Positions 45,949 through 54,495 of a DNA stretch of 64,000 nt are shown here, piece after piece. Source of the DNA: Archangium primigenium (GTDB lineage: Bacteria > Myxococcota > Myxococcia > Myxococcales > Myxococcaceae); the NCBI RefSeq assembly GCF_016904885.1, contig NZ_JADWYI010000001.1, positions 2,418,001-2,482,000 on the forward strand. Direction: 5' to 3'. How positions within the stretch are numbered: the stretch's first letter is position 1; the number at the start of each line of letters is the position of its first letter. The notes under the pieces are model-generated. The model did no database searches. It saw only the letters and a list, made by a program, of their open reading frames with translations, and was not told the DNA's origin. Made by a program: the position numbers and the translations under genes.

Positions 45949-47325
45949 ATGATGCGCCGAGGGGGGCTGTTCCTGGGAAGTGCGCTGTTGATCTCGATGC
46001 TGGGGAGCGCCTGTGGCGAGCCCGAGCCGGCCCGGATCACGGCCGAGACCTCCGAGCAGCTCATCGACGCCGTGGGGGCGTCCACGACCATCACCTTGTC
46101 GGTGGTGGACGAGGACGGGAAGAAGGCCACGGGCGTGGTGCGCGCCACCACCAAGATGGGGGAGTTCGGCGACCAGGGGAACAACACCCTCGTGACGCTC
46201 GAGAACGGCTCGGCGAGCCTGCCCTTCTCCTGCCATCAGGAGCGCTACCCGGAGTGCGGCAAGGGCCTGGCGCGGGTCTCGCTCAAGTGGCGGGACGCGT
46301 CCACCTCGGTGAAGGTCTACGTGGGGGAAGAGGGCAAGGCCCTGCTGGAGAAGGGCTCGGATTCGGACCCGGAGGCCACGAATGGCGGGAGCGGCGGAGG
46401 CAACAACATGCTCTCCTCGCTGAGCGCCGGTCAGGTCTACTACTTTGGCTCCGCGGGCGGTGAGGGCGCCGGAGGCCCGCGCGTGACGGCCATCTCGCCG
46501 GTGCTCGCGCCCACCCGGCAGTTCACGGGCGTGGTGGGCTCCATGCAATTGCGCGGGGATGGTCGGCTCGTCTACTCGTCCGGGGGAAAGTTGTTCCTGT
46601 CCACGCCGGATCCGTTCACGGAGAGCCCCACGAACACGACCCTTCCTCCGTCGAACGTCACGGCGAACGACACCGTGATTCCCACCACCCGGTGCGCCGG
46701 CGGCGTCTACCACTTCGCCACCACGAGTGGCACGGACATCTACTACAAGTGTGAGTACGAAGGGGCCTACTACAACCTGGGCGGTGCCGAGGTGGTCCCC
46801 GCGGGCACGTACTTCATCCTGGCGGTCGCGGGGGGCAGCAAGCTCGTGACCGACAGTGGCCGCCGTCTGTCGATCTTCACCGCCGCCAAGAAGCAGATCA
46901 ACGCGCACTCGCCGTCCAATCCCAGCGCCTACTCCTTCGTGCACAGCACCGCGCGGGCGCGGGGAGGGGACTTCGACGTGGTCTACAACGGGGGGACCAT
47001 CCTGCAGTTGTGGCGCATCGACTCCGCCAACGGGACCTACACCAAGCTCGCGACCTACGCGGACCGCTCGAAGGACACCGTGTTCAGGACCTGGAGCGCC
47101 GAGTCCGACAGCACCTGGGTCATGGACGCCGGAGGCAACATCTACATCCCGGTGACGAACAAGGACAGCAAGACCCGGATCTACGGCATCGCCCGGACGT
47201 CCTACGGCGGCGCCTCCTCGCTCGTGCTCGATCCCGCGAAACGCCCCTCCGGGACGAGCTGGGATCAATGGCCGCCCCGGCTCTACACGGAATACCAGGG
47301 CGGTAGCCTGTTGACCGGGCCCTAG
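45949..47325 (+). CDS. Large lipoprotein with Ig-like domain and propeller-like body
   Basis: 458 residues. Signal and lipobox (GSALLISMLGSAC), then a ~90-residue domain resembling that of the divergent neighbour (TITLSVVDEDGKKATGVV, then CHQERYPECGKG), a Gly/Asn linker, and a ~300-residue beta-rich region with repeated Tyr/Trp turns such as YYFGSAGGEGAGG and TWVMDAGGNIYIPVT that suggest a beta-propeller. It would sit at the outer membrane. No enzymatic motif was seen. Two ATG codons in tandem mark the start. Confidence 0.78.
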   Translation: MMRRGGLFLGSALLISMLGSACGEPEPARITAETSEQLIDAVGASTTITLSVVDEDGKKATGVVRATTKMGEFGDQGNNTLVTLENGSASLPFSCHQERYPECGKGLARVSLKWRDASTSVKVYVGEEGKALLEKGSDSDPEATNGGSGGGNNMLSSLSAGQVYYFGSAGGEGAGGPRVTAISPVLAPTRQFTGVVGSMQLRGDGRLVYSSGGKLFLSTPDPFTESPTNTTLPPSNVTANDTVIPTTRCAGGVYHFATTSGTDIYYKCEYEGAYYNLGGAEVVPAGTYFILAVAGGSKLVTDSGRRLSIFTAAKKQINAHSPSNPSAYSFVHSTARARGGDFDVVYNGGTILQLWRIDSANGTYTKLATYADRSKDTVFRTWSAESDSTWVMDAGGNIYIPVTNKDSKTRIYGIARTSYGGASSLVLDPAKRPSGTSWDQWPPRLYTEYQGGSLLTGP

Positions 47326-47435
47326 TCGGGTCGCTGGTGGGTGAAGGGGCTTGACGGCCCCCCCGGGGACATTGTTCCTCATGGGAGTTAAGGGTGGACG
47401 GTTCTTCGCCCCCCTTCTCCCCACGAGGTGTTCCC

Positions 47436-48572
47436 ATGGACTTCCAGCTTTCCGATTCCCAGCGTGCCCTGCAGGACATGGCGCGCAAGTTCGCCCGTGA
47501 GGTGATGCGCCCCAAGGCGGCCCATCACGACGAGACCTCCGAGTTCCCGCGCGCCATCATGGTCTCGGCCTGGGAGAACGGGCTGCTGAACATGAACCTG
47601 CCCGAGTCGTGTGGCGGCCTCGGCCTGTCGCACCTCGATCAGCTCCTGGCCTACGAGGAGCTGGCCTGGGGCTGCTCGGGCATGGCCACCTCCATGACGG
47701 CCAACGACCTGGCCAACCTGCCCATCGTCGTGGGCGCCAGCGAGGAGCAGAAGAAGCGCCTGCTCACCCCCTTCACCGAGCAGTTCAAGCTGGCCGCCTT
47801 CTGCCTCACCGAGCCGGAGGCGGGCTCGGACGTGTCCAACATGGGCACCACCGCCACGCGCGATGGCGACCACTACGTGCTCAACGGCTCCAAGTGCTTC
47901 ATCACCAACGGCGGCCACGCGGACCAGTACACCGTGTTCGCCACGGTGGATAAGGCCAAGAAGCACAAGGGCATCACCTGCTTCGTGGTGGAGGGCCGTC
48001 CCAAGGGCCTCACCGTGGGCAAGCACGAGAACAAGATGGGCCAGCGCGCCAGCGACACCGTCGCCCTCACCTTCGAGGACGTGCGCGTGCCGGTGGCCAA
48101 CCGCATCGGCGAGGAGGGCGAGGGCTTCCGCATCGCCATGGAGACGCTCGACAACAGCCGTCCCATCACCGCCATCCTCTCGGTGGGCATCGCCCGCGCC
48201 GGCCTCGAGTACTCGCTGGAGTACTCCGCCCAGCGCAAGACGTTCGGCAAGCCCATCCGCGAGCACCAGGCCATCCAGTTCATGCTCGCCGACATGGCCA
48301 TGAACACCCACGCCGCGCGCCTGCTCTGCCACCAGAGCGGCTGGCTGCTCGACCAGGGCCAGAAGAACACCCTCTTGTCCTCCTACGCCAAGTGCTTCGC
48401 CGCGGACATGGCCATGAAGGTCGCCACCGACGCCGTCCAGGTTTACGGCGGTTACGGCTACATCAAGGAATACCCGGTGGAGAAGCTCATGCGCGACGCC
48501 AAGCTCATCCAGATCTACGAGGGCACCAGTCAGGTGCAGCGCCTGGTCATCGCCAAGGAGCTGTTCAAATAA
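47436..48572 (+). CDS. Acyl-CoA dehydrogenase
   Basis: 378 residues from ATG 47436. FAD/acyl-CoA features: FCLTEPEAGSDVSNMGTTA, YVLNGSKCFITNGG, QRKTFGKPIREHQAIQFMLADM, and the C-terminal YGGYGYIKEYPVEKLMRDAK followed by IYEGTSQVQRLVIAKEL. It resembles short/medium-chain dehydrogenases; the catalytic Glu is expected just after the MRDAK segment in the YEGTS loop. The electron acceptor is probably the EtfBA encoded ~150 bases downstream. A hairpin separates them, so they may be partly separate transcripts. Confidence 0.95.
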   Translation: MDFQLSDSQRALQDMARKFAREVMRPKAAHHDETSEFPRAIMVSAWENGLLNMNLPESCGGLGLSHLDQLLAYEELAWGCSGMATSMTANDLANLPIVVGASEEQKKRLLTPFTEQFKLAAFCLTEPEAGSDVSNMGTTATRDGDHYVLNGSKCFITNGGHADQYTVFATVDKAKKHKGITCFVVEGRPKGLTVGKHENKMGQRASDTVALTFEDVRVPVANRIGEEGEGFRIAMETLDNSRPITAILSVGIARAGLEYSLEYSAQRKTFGKPIREHQAIQFMLADMAMNTHAARLLCHQSGWLLDQGQKNTLLSSYAKCFAADMAMKVATDAVQVYGGYGYIKEYPVEKLMRDAKLIQIYEGTSQVQRLVIAKELFK

Positions 48573-48611
48573 GAAATACTACACTTCCGGCACCCTTCTT
48601 CGTTGCCGGGT

Positions 48612-48641
48612 GGGGGCGTTGATGCGAAAATCAACGCCCCC
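48612..48641 (+). terminator. Hairpin after the acyl-CoA dehydrogenase gene
   Basis: GGGGGCGTTGAT (48612-48623) and ATCAACGCCCCC (48630-48641) form a perfect 12-bp stem with a 6-base GCGAAA loop, followed by GATTATCTCT. The tail has few T, so termination may be partial, allowing readthrough into etfB. Confidence 0.75.
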
Positions 48642-48718
48642 GATTATCTCTTCGTGCATCGCGTCATCCACAGGGCGCGGCGCGGGAGATACCCGCTCTG
48701 CGAAGGGAGAAGAACGCC

Positions 48719-49516
48719 GTGAAGATCCTCGTCACCGCCAAGCGCGTGGAAGACCCCGAGTCCAAGATCAAGGTGAAGCCGGATGGCTCGGACATCGTGA
48801 AGGAGGGGCTCAAGTACAAGATCAACCCCTTCGATGAGATTGGAGTGGAGGAGGCGCTGCGGCTCGTGGCCAAGCATGGCGGCGAGGTGGTGGTCGTCTC
48901 CATCGGCGGCAAGGAAGTGCAGGAGCAGCTGCGGCACGCGCTCGCCATGGGCGCCACGCGCGCGGTGTGGGTGAACCACGCGGGCGCGCTGGACCAGATG
49001 GGCGTGGCGGCGCTCTTGCAGAAGGTGGCGGACAAGGAGAAGCCGGACCTGGTCGTGCTGGGCAAGCAGTCCATCGACGATGACCAGAACCAGGTGGGCC
49101 AGTACCTGGCCGAGTACCTGGGCTGGGGCCAGGCCACGTTCGCCTCCAAGGTGGAGTCGCTGGAGAGCGAGCAGGAGAAGAGCAAGACGCCGGCGCTCAC
49201 GGTGTCCGCGGACAAGAAGACGGTGCGCGTGGTGCGCGAGGTGGACAACGGACTGGCCACGGTGGAGTGCACCCTGCCGGCCATCGTCACCACGGACCTG
49301 CGCCTGAACCTGCCGCGCTACGCGAGCCTGCCGGGCATCATGAAGGCCAAGAGCAAGCCCATCGAGGAGCTGACGCCCGAGAAGCTGGGCGCGGACGTGG
49401 CCCTGAAGATCCAGGTGCTCAAGCTGGCCTCTCCCCCGGCGCGCAAGGCGGGCATCAAGGTGCCGGACGTGGCGACGCTGGTGGACAAGCTGCGCAACGA
49501 GGCCAAGGCCCTGTAG
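48719..49516 (+). CDS. etfB: Electron transfer flavoprotein subunit beta
   Basis: 265 residues from GTG 48719 with AAGGGAGAAG upstream. The EtfB pattern is clear: KILVTAKRVEDPESKIK, INPFDEIGVEEALRL, ALAMGATRAVWVNH, VLGKQSIDDDQNQVGQYLAEY, and TVRVVREVDNGLATVECTLP. AMP-binding subunit of the FAD heterodimer that carries electrons from acyl-CoA dehydrogenases to the ETF:quinone oxidoreductase. etfA follows after 50 bases. Confidence 0.95.
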   Translation: MKILVTAKRVEDPESKIKVKPDGSDIVKEGLKYKINPFDEIGVEEALRLVAKHGGEVVVVSIGGKEVQEQLRHALAMGATRAVWVNHAGALDQMGVAALLQKVADKEKPDLVVLGKQSIDDDQNQVGQYLAEYLGWGQATFASKVESLESEQEKSKTPALTVSADKKTVRVVREVDNGLATVECTLPAIVTTDLRLNLPRYASLPGIMKAKSKPIEELTPEKLGADVALKIQVLKLASPPARKAGIKVPDVATLVDKLRNEAKAL

Positions 49517-49566
49517 GCCGCCCCGCGGTCCAACCTCTTTCGACACACGGAACACTGGAGCTGAAC

Positions 49567-50535
49567 ATGTCGATCGTCCTCATCGTCGCCGAGCAGCAGC
49601 CCGACGGGCAGCTGCGCAAGGCCACCCTCAACGCCGTGAGCGCGGGCAAGCAGCTGGCCGACAAGGCCGGCGCCGAGCTGCACCTGGTGCTCGTCTCCAA
49701 GGATCCCTCCAAGGTCGCCGAGGAGCTCAAGGGCCTGGGCGCCAAGGTGGTGCACACCGCCACCGCGCCCGAGTTCGAGCACTACCTGGCCGAGACGTAC
49801 GCCCCGGCCATCGCCGAGCTGGCCACGGCGATCAACGCCGACTACGTGGGCATGGCCTCCACCGCCCAGGGCAAGGATTTGCTGCCCCGCGTGGCCGCGC
49901 GCCTCAAGGCCGCCATGGCCACGGACGTGATGGGCTTCGAGGGCGCGGGGGCCGACATCGGCTTCCACCGCCCCATGTGGGCCGGCAACGTCTTCGCCCA
50001 GGTGAAGCTGTCCACGCCGAAGAAGGTCTTCACGCTGCGCCCCACCGAGTTCCCGGCCGCCGCCGGGGGCCAGGGCGCCGCCGAGCACAAGACGTTCTCG
50101 CCCAAGATCGAGGGCGGGAAGACCCGGTTCGTGAGCTTCAACGAGGTCAAGAGCGCGCGGCCCGAGCTGACCGAGGCGCGCGTGGTCATCTCCGGTGGCC
50201 GTGGCACCAAGGGTGACTTCAAGGAGATCGAGGCCCTGGCCGACCTGCTCAACGGCGCGGTGGGTGCCTCGCGCGCGGTGTGCGACGCCGGCTGGGTGCC
50301 CAACGACTTGCAGGTGGGCCAGACGGGCAAGGTCGTGGCGCCCCAGCTCTACATCGCCGCGGGCATCAGCGGGGCCATCCAGCACCTGGCGGGCATGAAG
50401 AGCTCCAAGACGATCGTCGCCATCAACAAGGACGCCGAGGCCCCCATCTTCCAGGTGGCGGACTACGGCCTGGTGGAAGATCTCTTCAAGGTCCTGCCCG
50501 CGCTGCGCGAGGCGGTGGCCAAGGTCAAGGGCTAG
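49567..50535 (+). CDS. etfA: Electron transfer flavoprotein subunit alpha
   Basis: 322 residues. N-terminal AMP-less domain ([19 protein letters not shown]), then the FAD-binding C-terminal part: [61 protein letters not shown] and [19 protein letters not shown]. With EtfB it forms the soluble electron carrier for beta-oxidation. ATG 49567 has GGAGCTGAAC upstream. Confidence 0.95.
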   Translation: MSIVLIVAEQQPDGQLRKATLNAVSAGKQLADKAGAELHLVLVSKDPSKVAEELKGLGAKVVHTATAPEFEHYLAETYAPAIAELATAINADYVGMASTAQGKDLLPRVAARLKAAMATDVMGFEGAGADIGFHRPMWAGNVFAQVKLSTPKKVFTLRPTEFPAAAGGQGAAEHKTFSPKIEGGKTRFVSFNEVKSARPELTEARVVISGGRGTKGDFKEIEALADLLNGAVGASRAVCDAGWVPNDLQVGQTGKVVAPQLYIAAGISGAIQHLAGMKSSKTIVAINKDAEAPIFQVADYGLVEDLFKVLPALREAVAKVKG

Positions 50536-50616
50536 CACTCCCGCGGTTCTCGGGGGTGCACCGCAGGGGCGGTCGCGGGGAGGTGCGCTCCCGCGGTCGC
50601 CCCTTCGCCGTTTCGG

Positions 50617-51183
50617 CTACAGGTCGAGCTCCCGCTCCTCCTCGGCCGGGGGCGGCGCGGCGTCGTCCTCCTCGGGGATGGGCTCCACCTGGGGCAGGTT
50701 CGGCCGGGCGGCGGGCGCCTGCTCGAGGCGCTCGTCGCGGGGCGTGTCGGCGGCGTCGTCGAGCAGGTCGATGGCGGGGATGCCGAACACGTCCACGCGC
50801 ATGAGCGTGAAGCGCCAGGTGCCGTCCTGCTTGAGCGCGCGCACGCTCATCGTGCCCTCGCCCTTGGGCCCCTTGAGGGGGATGCGCAGGTTGGCCGAGC
50901 CCTCGTCGTTGACGGAGGAGATTTTCATCTGGCCGCCGAGCATGCTCGTCTCGAGCGGCTCTCCGAGCGCCTCGCGCACCTCGGGCGACTGCTTCGCGCG
51001 CTGCACCGCCTCGGTATAGACGGGCGTGTCCGCGAACTGCTTGAAGGCGAAGCCCGCGAACACCATCCCCAGACAGCCACACGACAGCAGCAGGCCCAGA
51101 CACCCCATGGGCACCGCCCAGGGCCAGTTGCGGCCCCACCAGCTTCGTTGGGGCACCATGGGGTTTTCGTCCGTTGGGTTCAT
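50617..51183 (-). CDS. Coa1-family membrane protein
   Basis: 188 residues from ATG 51183, with GGAGG before it. One transmembrane segment (WAVPMGCLGLLLSCGCLGMV) near the N-terminus, then a ~100-residue domain with a PVYTEAVQRAKQSPEVREAL helix and paired strands (GSANLRIPLKGPKGEGTMSV, WRFTLMRVDV) as in the Coa1/TIM21-like cytochrome oxidase assembly fold. The C-terminal ~45 residues are acidic and Pro-rich. A role in respiratory complex assembly is family-based only. Converges with etfA. Confidence 0.75.
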   Translation of the reverse strand: MNPTDENPMVPQRSWWGRNWPWAVPMGCLGLLLSCGCLGMVFAGFAFKQFADTPVYTEAVQRAKQSPEVREALGEPLETSMLGGQMKISSVNDEGSANLRIPLKGPKGEGTMSVRALKQDGTWRFTLMRVDVFGIPAIDLLDDAADTPRDERLEQAPAARPNLPQVEPIPEEDDAAPPPAEEERELDL

Positions 51184-51275
51184 GTGTCCCTCCTCGGGCC
51201 TTCTCTTAGCGGTTCCCCAGACGACGACAAGGGGCGGGTCATTGCATCCACCCAGGGGGTTGGGCCAAGAAGCGG

Positions 51276-52475
51276 ATGGGGCATTTTTCCCCGTCCCGTC
51301 CTTCTTCGAGGCCGTCCGTGAGCTCGCCCGCCGTCGTGACCCCACCCCCCGCTTCGTCCGATGTGCCCCCGCAGCCGCCGCCCGAGCGCTCAGGCGGGTG
51401 GTTCACCGCGGACCGGTTCTTCACCGTGCTGCTGGTGGTGTCGCTGCCCGCGGCCATCGCCTCGCACTTCCTGCACCTGGGCACGCCCACCTTCATCCTG
51501 TGCGCGCTGGCGCTCGTGCCGCTCGCGCGGCTGATGGGCGAGGCCACCGAGGTCATCTCCCACAAGCTGGGCAGTGGCCTGGGCGGGCTGATGAACGCCT
51601 CGTTCGGCAACGCCGCGGAGCTCATCATCGCCCTGGCGGCGCTGCGCTCGGGTCAGCTCGACGTGGTGAAGGCCTCCATCACCGGCGCCATCCTCGGCAA
51701 CGTGCTCTTGGTGCTCGGGGCGAGCATCCTCATTGGCGGGCTGAAGTTCCCCCGGCAGACCTTCAACCCCACCGCGGCCATGTCCGGCATGTCGATGATG
51801 TTCCTGGCGCTCGTCTCGCTCGTCATCCCGGACCTCTTCCACGCGTTCCAGGGCCCGGCGGCCGACCCCATCCTCTTTCCCATGTCGGTGACGATCGCCG
51901 TCATCCTGCTGGTGGTGTACGGCCTGTCCTTGCTCTTCTCGCTCAAGACGCACGCGCACCTGTACGCGGGCGAGGCGCACGGCGAGGGCGCGGAGGAGGA
52001 GTTGCCCACGTGGAGCACGAAGAAGGCCACGGGGGTGCTGCTCGCCGCCACGCTGGGGGTGGTGGTGGTGGCCGAGTTCCTCGTGCACGCCATCGAGGCG
52101 GCCATCCAGACGTTCGGCTTCACGCATACCTTCGTGGGCGTCATCATCATCGCCATCGTGGGCAACGCGGCCGAGCACTCCACGGCCATCCTCATGGCGC
52201 TCAAGAACAAGATGGACCTGGCGTTCAACATCGCCATCGAGTCCTCCAAGCAGATCGCCCTCTTCGTGGCGCCGGTGCTGGTGCTCGTGTCCATCCTGCT
52301 CGATCCCTCGCGGCACCTGACGCTGGACTTCACCCACATGGAGGTGCTGGGCATTGGCGTGAGTGTGGGTGCGGCCACACTCATCGGCATGGACGGCGAG
52401 TCCAACTGGCTGGAGGGGGTGATGCTGTTGGGCGTCTATGCCATTCTGGGGGTCGCCTTCTTCTTCATCCCCTGA
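51276..52475 (+). CDS. cax: Ca2+/H+ exchanger (CAX type)
   Basis: 399 residues, eleven predicted membrane segments. The two CaCA alpha-repeats are GGLMNASFGNAAELIIALAALR and VIIIAIVGNAAEHSTAILMAL (here the GNAAE cores), and an acidic/His loop (HLYAGEAHGEGAEEE) separates the halves. It uses the proton gradient to expel or move Ca2+. The first ~40 residues are Pro/Ser-rich; a GTG at 51318 with GAGG upstream could be the real start. Confidence 0.93.
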   Translation: MGHFSPSRPSSRPSVSSPAVVTPPPASSDVPPQPPPERSGGWFTADRFFTVLLVVSLPAAIASHFLHLGTPTFILCALALVPLARLMGEATEVISHKLGSGLGGLMNASFGNAAELIIALAALRSGQLDVVKASITGAILGNVLLVLGASILIGGLKFPRQTFNPTAAMSGMSMMFLALVSLVIPDLFHAFQGPAADPILFPMSVTIAVILLVVYGLSLLFSLKTHAHLYAGEAHGEGAEEELPTWSTKKATGVLLAATLGVVVVAEFLVHAIEAAIQTFGFTHTFVGVIIIAIVGNAAEHSTAILMALKNKMDLAFNIAIESSKQIALFVAPVLVLVSILLDPSRHLTLDFTHMEVLGIGVSVGAATLIGMDGESNWLEGVMLLGVYAILGVAFFFIP

Positions 52476-52479
52476 GTCC

Positions 52480-53415
52480 ATGATCCCCCCCGTCGCCTCC
52501 GCCCCGTCCGCCGCGCCGTCCTCCCCTTCCTCCGAGCGCCTGCGGGCCGATGGGGTGATGCTGCTGGTGACAGCGCTCTGGGGCGGCACCTTCGTGATGG
52601 TGAAGGGCGCGCTGGGGGCGGCAGATCCCTTCAGCTTCCTCGCGCTGCGCTTCTGCGTGGGGGCGCTGACGCTCACGGCCATGGCGCGCGGGCGCATGTT
52701 CGAGCGCACGACGCTGCTGCGCGGCGCGCTGCTGGGCGTGTTCCTCTTCGGCGGCTTCGCCTTCCAGACGTGGGGGCTCGTGTCCACGCCGCCCTCGCGC
52801 TCGGCGTTCATCACCGGGCTCTACGTGGTGCTGGTGCCGCTGTTGGGCTGGGGCCTCTTCGGCCGCCGGCCGCCCGCGTCGCTGTGGCTGGGCGTGGGCA
52901 TGGCCCTGGCGGGGCTCTACACGCTGTCGGGCGCGGACCTGGGGCTGGGCCCCACTCCCGGGGACGCCCTGACGCTCGGCGGCGCCGTGTCCTACGCGTT
53001 CCACATCCTCTTCACCGAGCGCCTGGCGCCCAAGAAGGACGTGGTGGCGCTGGTGGCGGTGCAGCTCTGGGTGGTGTGTGCCCTGTCCGTGGCCTGCCTG
53101 CCCTTCACCGAGGTGCGGCTCACCCCGACGCCCGGCTTCATCGGCGCGGTGCTCTTCTGTGGCTTCGTGGCGAGCGCGCTCGCCCTGAGCCTGCAGGCGT
53201 GGGCCCAGGCGCGCACCACCGCGGTGCGCGTGGCGCTCATCTGCTGCATGGAGCCGGTGCTCGCGGGGCTGTACTCGGTGGGCCTCGGCTACGAGGAGCT
53301 GGGCGAGCGCGAGTGGCTGGGCGGCGGTCTCATCGTGCTGGGCGTGGGAGTGGCCGAGCTGAGCGGCCACCTGTGGGCCCGGTGGCGGCCCGCGCGGCTG
53401 CCCCAGCCCGAATAG
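52480..53415 (+). CDS. DMT-family (EamA) transporter
   Basis: 311 residues, ten membrane segments in two EamA repeats. Typical beginnings are LLVTALWGGTFVMVKGAL and, in repeat two, LGGAVSYAFHILFTER, with ARTTAVRVALICCMEPVLAGLYSV near the end. Likely exports or imports amino acids, nucleotides or other small metabolites; the substrate cannot be told. Starts five bases after the cax stop, so coupling is possible. Confidence 0.9.
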   Translation: MIPPVASAPSAAPSSPSSERLRADGVMLLVTALWGGTFVMVKGALGAADPFSFLALRFCVGALTLTAMARGRMFERTTLLRGALLGVFLFGGFAFQTWGLVSTPPSRSAFITGLYVVLVPLLGWGLFGRRPPASLWLGVGMALAGLYTLSGADLGLGPTPGDALTLGGAVSYAFHILFTERLAPKKDVVALVAVQLWVVCALSVACLPFTEVRLTPTPGFIGAVLFCGFVASALALSLQAWAQARTTAVRVALICCMEPVLAGLYSVGLGYEELGEREWLGGGLIVLGVGVAELSGHLWARWRPARLPQPE

Positions 53416-53498
53416 GCCGGGCCGCCCGGCATGCGAGCGGGCGAGGCCGCGCGGAAGGCGTGCGGATGGCGTCGGGCGCGCTATACCCGGCATCTCCC

Positions 53499-54476
53499 AT
53501 GAGCGTCGAACTGAGGCGGAACGGACTGCAACTGGCGGGAACGCCCCTGTTCCTGGACGCGACACGCAAGACGCCGCTGTCCTTCGTGAGCCATGCGCAC
53601 GCGGATCACATCGGCCGGCACGAGCGCACCATCGCCACGGCCGCCACCCTGCGCTTCATGACGCACCGGCTGGGCAAGGTGCACGCGCCCCTGCCCGCGC
53701 CCTACGGCCGGCCCTTCGATCTGGGCCCGCTGTCGCTCGAGCTGCTGCCCGCGGGCCACATCCTCGGCAGCGCCCAGCTGCGCGTCATCCGCGAGGACGG
53801 CAAGCGCATCGTCTACACGGGGGACCTGAACCTCCTGCCCTCGCTCACCGCCGAGCCCGCCCAGGTGGCCGAGTGCGACCTGCTCATCATCGAGTCCACC
53901 TTCGGGCACCCGCGCTACGCCTTCCCCCCGCGCGACGAGGTGTTCGGCCAGGTGGAGCAGTGGGTGCGCCGCCACCTGGAGCGCGGCGTGGTGCCGGTGC
54001 TGCTGGGCTACTCCCTGGGCAAGAGCCAGGAGGCGATGAAGTACCTGTCCGGACGGGGCTTGTCGCTCGTGGCCCATGCCTCCATCCACGAGGTGGCGGT
54101 GATGTACGGAGAGCTGGGCGTGCCCATCGAGCGCATGCGCTGCTTCGATGGCCGCGTGGAGCCGGGCGAGGTGCTCTTCTTCACCCCCCAGGCGGCGCGC
54201 AACGGGGGCCTGTCGGCGCTCTGGCCCCGGGCCACCGCGGTGCTCACGGGCTGGGCGCTGGACGGGCCGGGCGCGGCGCGGCGCTATGGCGCGGACGTGG
54301 CCTTCCCGGTGTCCGACCACGCCGATTGCGCGTCGCTCGTGCGCTACGCGAAGGCCACGGGGGCGCGGGACATCCTCACCCACCATGGCTTCGCCGACGA
54401 GCTGGCCCAGGTGATGCGCGCCCAGGGCCTGGATGCGCGAGCGCTCGGTCAGCCCAAGCAGCTCGCGCTCCTCTGA
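53499..54476 (+). CDS. Metallo-beta-lactamase fold exonuclease-like protein
   Basis: 325 residues. MBL motifs: FVSHAHADHIGRH (H-x-H-x-D-H), the His in LPAGHILGSAQL, the Asp in YTGDLNLLPS, and a final HADCASLVRYAKATGAR plus LTHHGF. GHILGSA is typical of the CPSF/Artemis-like nucleases and of the bacterial ligase-associated exonuclease family. A nuclease role in RNA or DNA processing is likely. No ligase gene is adjacent in this window. Confidence 0.85.
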   Translation: MSVELRRNGLQLAGTPLFLDATRKTPLSFVSHAHADHIGRHERTIATAATLRFMTHRLGKVHAPLPAPYGRPFDLGPLSLELLPAGHILGSAQLRVIREDGKRIVYTGDLNLLPSLTAEPAQVAECDLLIIESTFGHPRYAFPPRDEVFGQVEQWVRRHLERGVVPVLLGYSLGKSQEAMKYLSGRGLSLVAHASIHEVAVMYGELGVPIERMRCFDGRVEPGEVLFFTPQAARNGGLSALWPRATAVLTGWALDGPGAARRYGADVAFPVSDHADCASLVRYAKATGARDILTHHGFADELAQVMRAQGLDARALGQPKQLALL

Positions 54477-54495
54477 AGCCGGGAAGCCGGCGTCC

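Noticed and set aside
50536-50616. Possible terminator between etfA and the Coa1-like gene
   Set aside because: Short GC-rich inverted segments are present but stems are weak and no T run follows.
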